Shown one piece after another: positions 53,124 through 60,718 of a DNA stretch of 64,000 bases; position 1 is the stretch's first letter; every line of letters starts with the position of its first letter. The stretch is from Sphingomonadales bacterium UBA2683 (GTDB lineage: Bacteria > Pseudomonadota > Alphaproteobacteria > Sphingomonadales > Sphingomonadaceae): positions 1 to 64,000 of the forward strand of contig DELZ01000003.1 in NCBI GenBank assembly GCA_002354635.1. The letters are read 5' to 3'. The notes below the pieces were generated by a model. It worked only from the letters and a program-made list of their open reading frames with translations, searched no databases and was not told the DNA's origin. Both the position numbers and the translations under genes were made by a program.

Positions 53124-53456
53124 ATGCAGAATCCTGACACGTCAACTCTTATTGCTTTGAAAGCCATGGCAAATGAGAATCGGATGAAAATACTTGAATG
53201 GATATTGGAGCCTAAACTACATTTCCCCCCCCAGCGGGACGGTGATTTGTTAGATGATGGCGTCTGCATCAAATTTATTACCGACAAAATTGGTCTTCGC
53301 CAGCCTACCGTAACCTCTCACATGCGCATTCTGTGCGAAGCAGGGCTGGTCTCCTCAAAACAAATCAAAAACTGGGTTTTTTATAGACCAAACAGAGCGA
53401 ATATCGATGTCGTTCTCGGTCAATTGAACAAACAGTTTCAATCCAGATCCAGTTAG
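53124..53456 (+). CDS. ArsR-family regulator
   Basis: 110 residues. Winged HTH with LIALKAMANENRMKILEWIL and DKIGLRQPTVTSHMRILCEAGLVSSKQIKNWVFYR. The usual metal-binding ELCVCDL motif is absent, so it probably responds to a non-metal signal. The 43-bp gap to the divergent decarboxylase is AT-rich with repeated TATAGA, likely its operator. Confidence 0.85.
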   Translation: MQNPDTSTLIALKAMANENRMKILEWILEPKLHFPPQRDGDLLDDGVCIKFITDKIGLRQPTVTSHMRILCEAGLVSSKQIKNWVFYRPNRANIDVVLGQLNKQFQSRSS

Positions 53457-53483
53457 CATTTCATTTCTTTTGAATGTCGGCGT

Positions 53484-54044
53484 CTAATCGGGCCGAAATT
53501 TCGTAGCAACCGTTGCGAAGTGGAGAGTGAAAGATACAGCGATTCGAATTTGCAGAATCAACTCCACGGTTGATAACACTGACGCGAGCTGCTTGCGCAG
53601 GTTTTCGTCGGCTCCGAGCAACGGTCGCGGTGGCTGAGCATCAGTGAGTCCTAGCATGTTCGCCACTGCATATGTCAATCTGAGGCTCCCGTGGGCGCGG
53701 AACAGCTCCCAAAGAGTAGCAAAGCCGGCATCGTGCCGATCTGCCTGGTCACGATCTCCCTTCATAGCTGCGGCCGTCAGAGCGGAGGCCTGAGCAGGGA
53801 AGAGCCCAGCGGCCACGCTATACCAACCGTCAGCACCGGCCAGCAGGGCCTCTTTGCACCCCCAGTCTCCACTGTAACCAATAGAAAGTGTTGGCGCGGC
53901 CTGCCGGAAATCCGCTATGTCGAAGGCGATGTCGCCGGATTGCAGGAGCGGAAGCTTTATAGCGACGACAGTTGGGATCGCCGCAAGACGGCCCACAAAC
54001 TCCGGTCGAAACGTAAAATTAGTGGTCCCGGGATTACTGTATAG
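53484..54044 (-). pseudogene. C-terminal part of a dihydrodipicolinate synthase/aldolase (DapA family)
   Basis: Reads YSNPGTTNFTFRPEFVGRLA, then IPTVVAIKLP with the Schiff-base Lys position, GYSGDWGCKEALLAGADGWYSVAAGLFP and the C-terminal helices. This is the second two thirds of a DHDPS-type barrel. The first 130 or so residues are missing; a stop precedes the fragment at 54045-54047. It is a truncated gene at a recombination junction. Confidence 0.82.
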
Positions 54045-54244
54045 CTAATTCGTTGATGAAGATCGCATCCGGTCCCGATTGATAAAATTTTCTTATAAAT
54101 GCTGCACCGGCAGCGCAATGCGAAGATTCTCGTAATGGGAGCTGGAATGATTTGTATCAGATTGATCACTGGCACATTCCCCCTTTCGAAACACAATGGT
54201 TAATCGCTAAGCTTCAGGATTCAAAACCGCATTCAGATTCTGAT

Positions 54245-54273
54245 TTTACATATAGACACTGTCTATATGTAAA
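54245..54273. promoter_or_regulatory. 29-bp perfect palindrome sharing the TetR operator core
   Basis: The 14-bp arm TTTACATATAGACA (54245-54258) is mirrored exactly by 54260-54273 around a central C. The core ATAGACA-N-TGTCTAT is identical to the TetR operator at 41980-41994. The nearest genes are a truncated dapA (minus) and phzF (plus, 417 nt away), so the original target may be lost. Confidence 0.8.
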
Positions 54274-54689
54274 GCTAAAGCAACTTTGCAACCCGATTGA
54301 GGAACCATATTTCGGGTGATGCAATCGATCGACGAAGCATTTCGAACGGCTAAACTTGCAGAATAAGGCCTGGTCCGGTTGTGTCGGCCTGACGCGATCT
54401 TCCTGCGCAAATAGAAGGATAAATTAGTGCTCAGATTAAACATACCCGCGGCTCTGCACATAATTCTTGATGCAGCGCGGGCATCGCCGGCCCAAGTATC
54501 CGATTTCAGCAGCACCCGGCAGCTTGAGGCAACTGTGATCTCGGGCAATGCACACTGGCCACTGTGATTGCGGTGCCCTCTGCCAGCTGACGCCAGAGGG
54601 AGTATGGAGCCGTACGGCGAGGTCGAGGAATTCGGGTCGATCGAGGCAGTCTCCGGTCAGTCAGAAAACAATTGTGATGGAGGTAGTTA
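54274..54689. other. Stretch before phzF, no gene recognised
   Basis: 416 bp without a convincing gene on either strand. The stretch from the dapA break (54045) to phzF is otherwise unexplained; only the 54245 palindrome stands out. An AGGAGG-like site (GGAGG near 54680) belongs to phzF. Confidence 0.4.
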
Positions 54690-55547
54690 ATGACGAAGCG
54701 CAGGTTTATGCAGGTCGATGTCTTCACGGATCGCCCGATGATGGGCAACCCGGTTGCCGTGATCCTAGACGGCGATGGTCTCTCCGACGCTGTAATGCAG
54801 CGAACTGCTGCTTGGACGAATTTGTCGGAGACCGTTTTTGTGCGGTCGGCAGACGATGAAGGCATTGTTGAGATCAAAATCTTCACGCCGCGCAGCGAAC
54901 TGCCCTTCGCAGGGCATCCGACGCTCGGTGCTGCCCATGCTTTGCTCAAAGCAGGAATAGTAGCTCCCAATGCCGGCCTGCTGCGGCTCCGCTGCGGAGC
55001 AGGGGTTGTCGATGTAGCTGTTTCCCGAGCCAACTATGATGACAAGCTTATGCTGAAGATACCCCGCTGCGTAGTGCACAACTTCGATGATACGGAGTTC
55101 CTACGTTCCGTCTTCGCCAAGCAGACTCCGCTTGCCGAGCCACTTCGCGTCGACCTCGGTCCCATATGGATCGTAGCGGAGGCGCAATCGGTCGAGGCTC
55201 TAAATCGGCTCAATCCGAATTATGCACTACTTTCCGCTCTCTCCACTACATTGAAAATAACCGGAGCAACAGTTTTTGCTCGCGACGAGGAATTTGTGCA
55301 TGTTCGCTCCTTCACGCCGGCGTCCGGCATCATGGAAGATCCGGTCTGCGGCAGCGGGAACGCCGGAGTCGCAGCCTATCTCCGTCATTATGAACCTAGT
55401 CACCTTTCAAGGCGCCATATCGCAAAGCAAGGCGGCTGCGTAGGGAGGGACGGAAGCGTCGCCGTTCACTATACACCCGATACAATCGAAATCGGCGGGT
55501 CGTCGGTGATTGTGTTCGACGGGGTTGCTTGCCTTGGCGATAATTAA
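54690..55547 (+). CDS. PhzF-family isomerase/epimerase
   Basis: 285 residues. VDVFTDRPMMGNPVAVILDG and the conserved FTPRSELPFAGHPTLGAAHAL and MEDPVCGSGNAGVAAYL segments define the diaminopimelate-epimerase-like PhzF fold; the Glu in LSETVFV is the catalytic acid. PhzF isomerises DHHA in phenazine synthesis, but no other phz genes exist here, so another substrate is likely. GGAGG precedes the ATG. Confidence 0.88.
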   Translation: MTKRRFMQVDVFTDRPMMGNPVAVILDGDGLSDAVMQRTAAWTNLSETVFVRSADDEGIVEIKIFTPRSELPFAGHPTLGAAHALLKAGIVAPNAGLLRLRCGAGVVDVAVSRANYDDKLMLKIPRCVVHNFDDTEFLRSVFAKQTPLAEPLRVDLGPIWIVAEAQSVEALNRLNPNYALLSALSTTLKITGATVFARDEEFVHVRSFTPASGIMEDPVCGSGNAGVAAYLRHYEPSHLSRRHIAKQGGCVGRDGSVAVHYTPDTIEIGGSSVIVFDGVACLGDN

Positions 55548-55569
55548 GGTTACATCCCGAAAGCGAACA

Positions 55570-55752
55570 TTAAGTGATAGGCCCTCGCTTGGCGCAAGAA
55601 TAGACCGCCAGTACCACCCCGAGGACGATCAGTACCATTCCCGCCAGCGCAGATGGCCCGAGCGTCTCACCGAGCAACGGCCAGGCGATCAATGCCGTGC
55701 AGGGCGGGACGAAGGCTACCATTTTTTGGTAGGACAGTCGGGTCAGAGACAC
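55570..55752 (-). pseudogene. C-terminal fragment of an EamA/DMT transporter
   Basis: VAFVPPCTALIAWPLLGETLG followed by a last hydrophobic helix LAGMVLIVLGVVLAVYS is the typical end of an EamA-domain drug/metabolite transporter. About 230 residues are missing upstream; no earlier helices can be found in any frame. It faces phzF convergently. Confidence 0.75.
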
Positions 55753-55845
55753 GGCGCCTGCCTTTCGAGAAACTCAATCCGCATCGCTTGACACTGCTTT
55801 GACCTTGCCAGCGCCAACAGACCTCCAACCAAGATGGAGATTTCA

Positions 55846-56475
55846 GTGAAAAAGTTGATGATTGCCGTTCTTATTGTGACTCAGTCATTGGTGGGGGCGT
55901 CGCCGGCATTCGCCGGAACAAGAGATATGTGGGGACCCAACCCGATCCTAATCTCTCAGCCGAACACGGACCAGATAGACCGAGTCATCCGAGCGCAATA
56001 TCTCACCGTAACACAGCAGCGTGAAACGGGGGTGTTCGGCGGCTTTAGACTGCGGATTGTACTCGGCGGATCCCGGCACCAGCCGAAGGTGCGCGGAGGA
56101 CTGACGGTTGCGCCATCGCTGCATGGCCGGGGCCGTCAAGAGGAGGCCAACGTCAACATAGCCGAAGGGCTCGAGTTGGGCTTCCGATCAGGACAACCCA
56201 TTTCTCTGTTCGCCGGAGGGCAGAATATTGGAGGTCACCGGCGCACCGCAGCCCAGGCCGGTCAAGAAGATGGGGAGGAGGGGCTGCCCGACTGGGCCTT
56301 GGTCGCCGGCGGGATGATCATTGCGCTCGGGGTCGGGGGCTCGCATTCTACAAGGTACCGGAAGATGCCAGCGAGTAAGCGAGCTTGGTCCCGGCGAGAA
56401 CGGCGTTTTTTTCGGTTAGGATGCGAGCCGGGCCGCCGTGGTTCGCATTTTCGCACAGCTAGGAACAGTAATTGA
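55846..56475 (+). CDS. Secreted hypothetical protein, probable C-terminal frameshift
   Basis: GTG at 55846 with GGAG 6 nt upstream gives a good signal peptide (KKLMIAVLIVTQSLVGASPAFA region). The mature part has FGGFRLRIVLGGSRHQPKVRGGL and FRSGQPISLFAGGQNIGGHRRT, then a hydrophobic ALVAGGMIIALGVGG. At the G-run 56335-56339 the sequence turns into an unlikely Arg/Ser-rich tail; the neighbouring frame continues the membrane anchor as LAFYKVPEDASE and stops at 56376-56378. So a 1-nt frameshift is likely. Family unknown. Confidence 0.6.
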   Translation: MKKLMIAVLIVTQSLVGASPAFAGTRDMWGPNPILISQPNTDQIDRVIRAQYLTVTQQRETGVFGGFRLRIVLGGSRHQPKVRGGLTVAPSLHGRGRQEEANVNIAEGLELGFRSGQPISLFAGGQNIGGHRRTAAQAGQEDGEEGLPDWALVAGGMIIALGVGGSHSTRYRKMPASKRAWSRRERRFFRLGCEPGRRGSHFRTARNSN

Positions 56476-56999
56476 GCAGGTTTGAAACCATAGAAACCGA
56501 GCGTCTGATCATGAGGCGCTTCACCAGGGACGATGCAGCTGCTTACCTGCCCCTCGTCTCCCTCTCCGAGGTTATACGCTTCACGGGAGAAAGGGCGCTG
56601 GGCTCGAGGGATGAGGTCGTGCAGCTACTCGAAGCGCGACAGCTTCGAGATTATGAATTACATGGCTACGGGCGGATGGCCTGCATTGAGAAGGCGACTG
56701 GGCAGCTGATTGGGTTCAGTGGCCTCAAATACCTCGACGACATTGACGAAACCGACGTGGGTTACCGTTTTCTCCCAGCCGTCTGGGGCAAGGGCTACGC
56801 GACAGAAAGCTCAGCTGCCATTATCGGGATCCAGGCGAAGCAGTTCGAGCTCAAACGCATCATCGGCTTGGTAGAGCCAGAGAATCTCGGTTCCGTGCGG
56901 GTGTTGAGAAAGCTTGGCTTGAGCTACGAGAGACGCTTTGCAGCTGAGGGCCATGGCGAACTTGATCTTTACGCTGTTCGGTTTGGGCGTGGCACCTGA
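56472..56999 (+). CDS. GNAT-family acetyltransferase (RimJ/RimL type)
   Basis: 175 residues. IETERLIMRRFTRDDAAAYL opens the RimJ/RimL fold, DVGYRFLPAVWGKGYATESSAAII carries the acetyl-CoA loop (WGKGYATE), and EPENLGSVRVLRKLGLSYERRF is the C-terminal motif. TTG start at 56472 with AGGA 7 nt upstream. It acetylates an N-terminal or small-molecule amine. Confidence 0.87.
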   Translation: MSRFETIETERLIMRRFTRDDAAAYLPLVSLSEVIRFTGERALGSRDEVVQLLEARQLRDYELHGYGRMACIEKATGQLIGFSGLKYLDDIDETDVGYRFLPAVWGKGYATESSAAIIGIQAKQFELKRIIGLVEPENLGSVRVLRKLGLSYERRFAAEGHGELDLYAVRFGRGT

Positions 57000-57361
57000 C
57001 GGCGGACAAGGCGTGGTGGCTCAGTCGTCGGCTACACTAGCGGATGATCGGCTCTACGCTGACCAAATAGATCTGGCTGGCCGTAAGATACTGCGCATCG
57101 GCAATGTTCCGCTCTGCTGGACGGCACAGCCTAAGCTGTTCGGCTTCAACTGAAGCCCGTAACCACCCAATTCGAATAGTGCATCTGGTGCCAGCGTATT
57201 TGGCCGTGGAGATAAACCGGTATATGACCCCGTATCCTCTCCGAAAAATGGTCTCTGGCTTCGGAATCGAGGGCGTGACAGCGCCTGAAAGCGCGCAATT
57301 CAGTCACCAATTCAGAGTACCATATTAACAATATGTGATTGTAATAAAGGGGGAATATTTT
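57000..57361. other. Stretch with no clear gene
   Basis: Only short frames are open, none recognisable. A segment at 57182-57215 resembles one at 60067-60100 (shared TGCATCTGG, TATTTGG and GAGATAA blocks), suggesting a degraded duplicated sequence. Confidence 0.4.
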
Positions 57362-57408
57362 TGGTGCTGCTATAGAGAATTGAACTCTCGGCCTCGTCAT
57401 TGCCAAGG
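57362..57408 (-). pseudogene. 3' half of a tRNA-Thr(GGT)-like gene
   Basis: On the minus strand the sequence from a TTGGCAA-type anticodon loop to the CCA end aligns with tRNA-Thr(GGT): GACGAGGCCGAGAG, T loop TTCAATT, then TAGCAGC-A-CCA. The 5' half (acceptor, D arm, 5' anticodon stem) is absent. Integrases commonly leave such 3' halves when an island inserts into a tRNA gene, so this is a likely attachment-site scar. Confidence 0.7.
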
Positions 57409-58073
57409 CAAGGAAAGTTTTCTGGAAAAGCCAGCAATACTACGTCATTGAGCATCAAACCGGCCGGTCGTTTGCCGACGGCCCACGCGATACCCAAACC
57501 GTGATCAGTTCCAAATCTGGGCTTTTCCTAGTCAAAGTGTTTTGAATGGATGAGATTTGAAATCCGACCTGCGCCATACCTAAGCAAGACCTGAAGCTGA
57601 CGATCGTATAATGACCGAAACTGGACCTTAAGGGGCCATCGAAAGCTTCATATTCCGCCGGCTGCAATTGGCCCGATTGCGGACTGTCTGCTATTGGATG
57701 CTGTGCGGTGGAAAGTGGACCTTCGGCTACCGCCTCATTTGCTGACGTTGGCCTGCTGGGCATATGTTTGAATTACCTATATGCTTATCAAACCTTGCGA
57801 GAATCAGATTCACGGTGAGTTGGGCTTGGTCGGCGATATCTTCCTTTGGTGCTGCATTAGCATTTTTTATGCCCTGCATTGTTGGCGTCTTCAGCAACAG
57901 TGGCGAATGCAGGGTTGGTTTTCGAATGGGTTAGGTCTCGCCATCACAGCGGAAGCGAACAGTCGTATGATGTCAGCTGACCGGATAGCACGGCCAACCA
58001 ACTCTGAAAGACCGAATTTAGAAGCTATCGACCGAGCGTTTCCTCAACGATGCGATGTCTCACGCATTAAGAT
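57409..58073. other. Stretch with no clear gene
   Basis: 665 bp. Two open frames of about 100 codons (minus 57455-57763, plus 57781-58089) lack ribosome binding sites and family resemblance; composition is mixed. I see nothing else beyond likely remnants next to the tRNA fragment. Confidence 0.4.
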
Positions 58074-58982
58074 TCAGCCCGTCCGATGATTGCGTTCGTT
58101 TAGCGATCCCCTGGGCCATAGCAACAGGAGCAGTGTGGCCGCAGCCAAGAGGCCGATCGTCAGCACACTGCTTTCGGGTCCAGCAGGGCCGCCAGTCAGG
58201 AAGTCCGGACCAGTCGGGGTCAGTTTCACCAGCAAGGCCGGCAACTGAAGATCAAGGCCGGTGATCGGCACGGCAAAGCCGACGCTCGTGAACCAGTTCC
58301 AGCCTGCATGCCAGCCCATTACACCCCAGATGCTGCCGGCACGCCAGGCCCAGGCGCAAGCGAACAGTCCGAACGTGAACGCCATGACGATTTCGCGAAG
58401 CGGCTGGTGCGGCGAGAAGTGAAGAAATGTGAAAGCGGTCGAACTGGCGATGAACCCCGCTGTTAGGTTCCAGCGGCGCGTCGCCGTCGAGAGCAGCCAA
58501 CCGCGGAAGATGAACTCCTCCATACCCGACTGAAAAATAAAACAGGCCAGGAGAATTGCTATCCAGAATAAAGATGCAGGCGAGGAAAAGGCGGGAAGGA
58601 CATCATTACTGACATAGCCTCCGGCGAGCCAGATCGAAATAATCGCCAAGGTCATCATTCCAACCCCTACCGCTAATCCTGCCAAGTGCTTGCGCAGCCG
58701 ATGCGTGCCAGTCAAACCCATGGTCGCCAGGCTGCGACGCTCGACGAACCGGGACCAGGCCCAGACGGCGGTGCCCATCGCCGCAAATGGCACCAGCAGG
58801 AACACGCAAAACTCGAAGGCGGACCGGGGCTCTCCATCGGCATCGACCAGGCCGATCCATTCAAGGCCAAAATCCAGCGGGACGCTGGAGAATGCGACCA
58901 GCAAGATGCAGACAACTGGTGAAAGCCAGGCCCATGGCAGCCAGCCGCGATGCGGTTCGGGCGAAAAGATCGTTTGAGTCAT
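58074..58982 (-). CDS. CPBP-family intramembrane metalloprotease
   Basis: 302 residues, eight or so helices. The glutamate motif GMEEFIFRGWL (EExxxR), a TFLHFS His and the GWHAGWNWF His-Asn motif form the zinc site of CAAX/CPBP (Abi) proteases. These cleave prenylated or other membrane substrates; in bacteria they are tied to bacteriocin immunity and surface regulation. ATG at 58982 is chosen; a TTG lies 9 nt upstream. 30 nt downstream of an AraC regulator on the same strand. Confidence 0.85.
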   Translation of the reverse strand: MTQTIFSPEPHRGWLPWAWLSPVVCILLVAFSSVPLDFGLEWIGLVDADGEPRSAFEFCVFLLVPFAAMGTAVWAWSRFVERRSLATMGLTGTHRLRKHLAGLAVGVGMMTLAIISIWLAGGYVSNDVLPAFSSPASLFWIAILLACFIFQSGMEEFIFRGWLLSTATRRWNLTAGFIASSTAFTFLHFSPHQPLREIVMAFTFGLFACAWAWRAGSIWGVMGWHAGWNWFTSVGFAVPITGLDLQLPALLVKLTPTGPDFLTGGPAGPESSVLTIGLLAAATLLLLLWPRGSLNERNHRTG

Positions 58983-59012
58983 GCATCCCAATTAGCCCTG
59001 AGCAGGGCCGGG

Positions 59013-59828
59013 CTATAGAATGATTGTGCGAAGCTGCGCGGCTCGATGCCAGACTAACGGCGTGGTCCCAAAAGTCCGCTTGAATATCCGGCCGAAGTGG
59101 CTTTGATCCGCAAATCCGGCCTCGTGAGCAGCGGCAGCCAAGCCAAGCCCGCTGCGCAATAGTTGTTTGGCGCGCTCCAGTCTGCGACATTGCAGATAGC
59201 GATATGGGCTGGTCCCCAACAACGACCGAAAATCGCGCGAAAGCTGCCACCGGTCATAACCGGCGATTGCTTCCAGCTGTAACAAGCTGGTCCCGGGTTC
59301 TGGAACGCTGTCGAGAAATTCGCGGACCCGCGCAACAGCTTCGCGATTGACGGTCCGCTTGGTGGGCTGCCCACCTTCGCAGCGTTGCATGGCTGATACG
59401 AGTTGCTGGAGCGCGTCCTGATAGCCGAATGACTCATTTCCGTTAGAGCACATTGCAATTAGCCTAAGCGCCGAACCGACAAGATCGGCGTCAGTTGAAA
59501 CCCCTTCGGCCAGAAATGGCAGCGCGGCCCCGCCGACCACCGTCTGGACATGGGCAGGTGGCAAATAGGCTGCTCGATAGGAAAAGCCGTTATGGTCGAT
59601 ACAGTATCCATCATGCACTTCATCAGGATGCAGGATCATCGCTTGCCCGGGAAGCGACCGCCACCGATCGCCGCGATAGTTGAACGACTGGACCCCGGTA
59701 GTGGTCACCGCGATAGTATAGGTATCATGGCGATGCGGCGAAAACGAACCCCCGTGAAGCTGCGCTTCAATCAGCTCAACCCTGGAACTCTGCAGTCCGA
59801 CATGCCAATTTTCCAAATTCGATTGCAT
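59013..59828 (-). CDS. AraC-family regulator
   Basis: 271 residues. An N-terminal cupin-like sensing domain (FSPHRHDTYTIAVTTTG and LHPDEVHDG) and two C-terminal HTHs (IAGYDRWQLSRDFRSLLGTSPYRYLQCRRLERAKQLL and AAAHEAGFADQSHFGRIFKRTFGTTP, in parts). It likely controls the CPBP gene downstream in response to a small molecule. Confidence 0.9.
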   Translation of the reverse strand: MQSNLENWHVGLQSSRVELIEAQLHGGSFSPHRHDTYTIAVTTTGVQSFNYRGDRWRSLPGQAMILHPDEVHDGYCIDHNGFSYRAAYLPPAHVQTVVGGAALPFLAEGVSTDADLVGSALRLIAMCSNGNESFGYQDALQQLVSAMQRCEGGQPTKRTVNREAVARVREFLDSVPEPGTSLLQLEAIAGYDRWQLSRDFRSLLGTSPYRYLQCRRLERAKQLLRSGLGLAAAAHEAGFADQSHFGRIFKRTFGTTPLVWHRAAQLRTIIL

Positions 59829-60591
59829 CCAATTTATATCGTGCCATAGCCGATTGTTTGCAAGTGCCCTGACATTCCATCACCGGCACTTGGTGGCTCA
59901 CAAAATTCTCGCCCAGCCGCCCGAACTTACCGGCCGCCAGATCATGCGGAAGAACAATATCCCGCTAGACTGGCCCAGCCAGCAGATCATGTTCGGGTTC
60001 GCATAAGGTCAAAAATTGAGGGGATATACTCCCTCTAAATGATCTCTACCCCAAAACCATCCAACTGCATCTGGACTCCAATATTTGGGCCCTAGAGATA
60101 ATCCGTGATAATTCAGCATATCCGCAGCTTCCAGAGCGTCTCCGGCACCCGAGCCGTTGCACCAACGGCGCGCAACCCCCGGACATTGCGCGACAATATC
60201 CAGGTATGCCGCTATGTCTAAGTATCTGTTTTTAAAGGATAAAATGGTGGTGCGCGACGCAGTTCAGCGCGAACGGGTCTCTGCCTAAATTTCCCGTTGT
60301 AACGGGATTCTAACGGGAATTTTGCGTATTTTGGCCATTCCGCTGCTTCTCGGCTCGTCCAGACCCACGTAATTCTGCGGATATGAGGAGCGAATTCCCG
60401 TGTTTGGCCTGACGGGAATTTCTGCACTGTTAACGGGAGCATATACAGGCTTTGCGACAGCATGACGCGAATTCCTAATTCAGAGCCTTTTCTTGAAATT
60501 TTCCAAATTTTCCTCTTGCGCTTTCAAACCACATCAGTGTTATTAGGAGACACATATTCGACCGAGTGGTGATTTCGACTGAAATCACTGC
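59829..60591. other. Gene-free stretch before the phage module
   Basis: No complete gene. CAAGTGCC (59861-59868) and GGCACTTG (59885-59892) form a hairpin upstream of araC. A plus-strand frame ending at 60006 (ELTGRQIMRKNNIPLDWPSQ) looks like the tail of some lost protein but I cannot name it. The cluster of AACGGGA half sites at 60272-60438 is listed separately. Confidence 0.45.
60272..60438. repeat. Iterated AACGGGA half sites
   Basis: The motif AACGGGA or ACGGGAATT recurs at 60272, 60301, 60312, 60412 and 60432 and inverted at 60292-60298 and 60393-60401. Two pairs form dyads: TCCCGTT-GT-AACGGGA (60292-60307) and AATTCCCG/CGGGAATT (60393-60400 and 60413-60420). Such arrays are typical of regulator or initiator binding regions; here it directly precedes the phage module. 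Confidence 0.6.
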
Positions 60592-60699
60592 GGAAGCAAG
60601 GAAGTGAAGGTCCCGCAATGTATGCGCTGATGCGCGTACGGGTTTTGCCTTTGCTTCCTGCAGCAAGCCCGTCCCGCCTCAGCGGTGACGGGTTTTTTT
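60592..60699 (+). ncRNA. Structured RNA candidate ending in a strong terminator
   Basis: A long stem GGAAGCAA/TTGCTTCC (60592-60599, 60651-60658) encloses a CCC/GGG stem (60612-60614, 60640-60642) and an apical hairpin (GTATGCGC-TGAT-GCGCGTAC, 60620-60639). A GC-rich terminator stem follows, then seven T. No coding frame is credible. It could be a small phage RNA or an attenuator leader for the methyltransferase gene 19 nt further on. Confidence 0.6.
60668..60699 (+). terminator. Rho-independent terminator/attenuator
   Basis: CCCGTC-CCGC (60668-60677) pairs with GCGG-T-GACGGG (60682-60692) around a 4-nt loop, followed by T7 (60693-60699). It ends 19 nt before the methyltransferase ATG, so it must either end an upstream RNA or be read through. 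Confidence 0.85.
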
Positions 60700-60718
60700 G
60701 TGCGTAAAGGAGGTTGAA

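Noticed and set aside
54246..54548. 100-codon minus-strand frame over the 54245 palindrome
   Set aside because: No family resemblance or ribosome binding site; its end runs through the operator palindrome.
57362..57408. A complete tRNA gene
   Set aside because: The acceptor 5' strand, D arm and 5' anticodon stem cannot be found on the expected side.
60218..60463. 81-codon minus-strand frame over the AACGGGA array
   Set aside because: Low plausibility composition and it covers the repeat array; no start signal.
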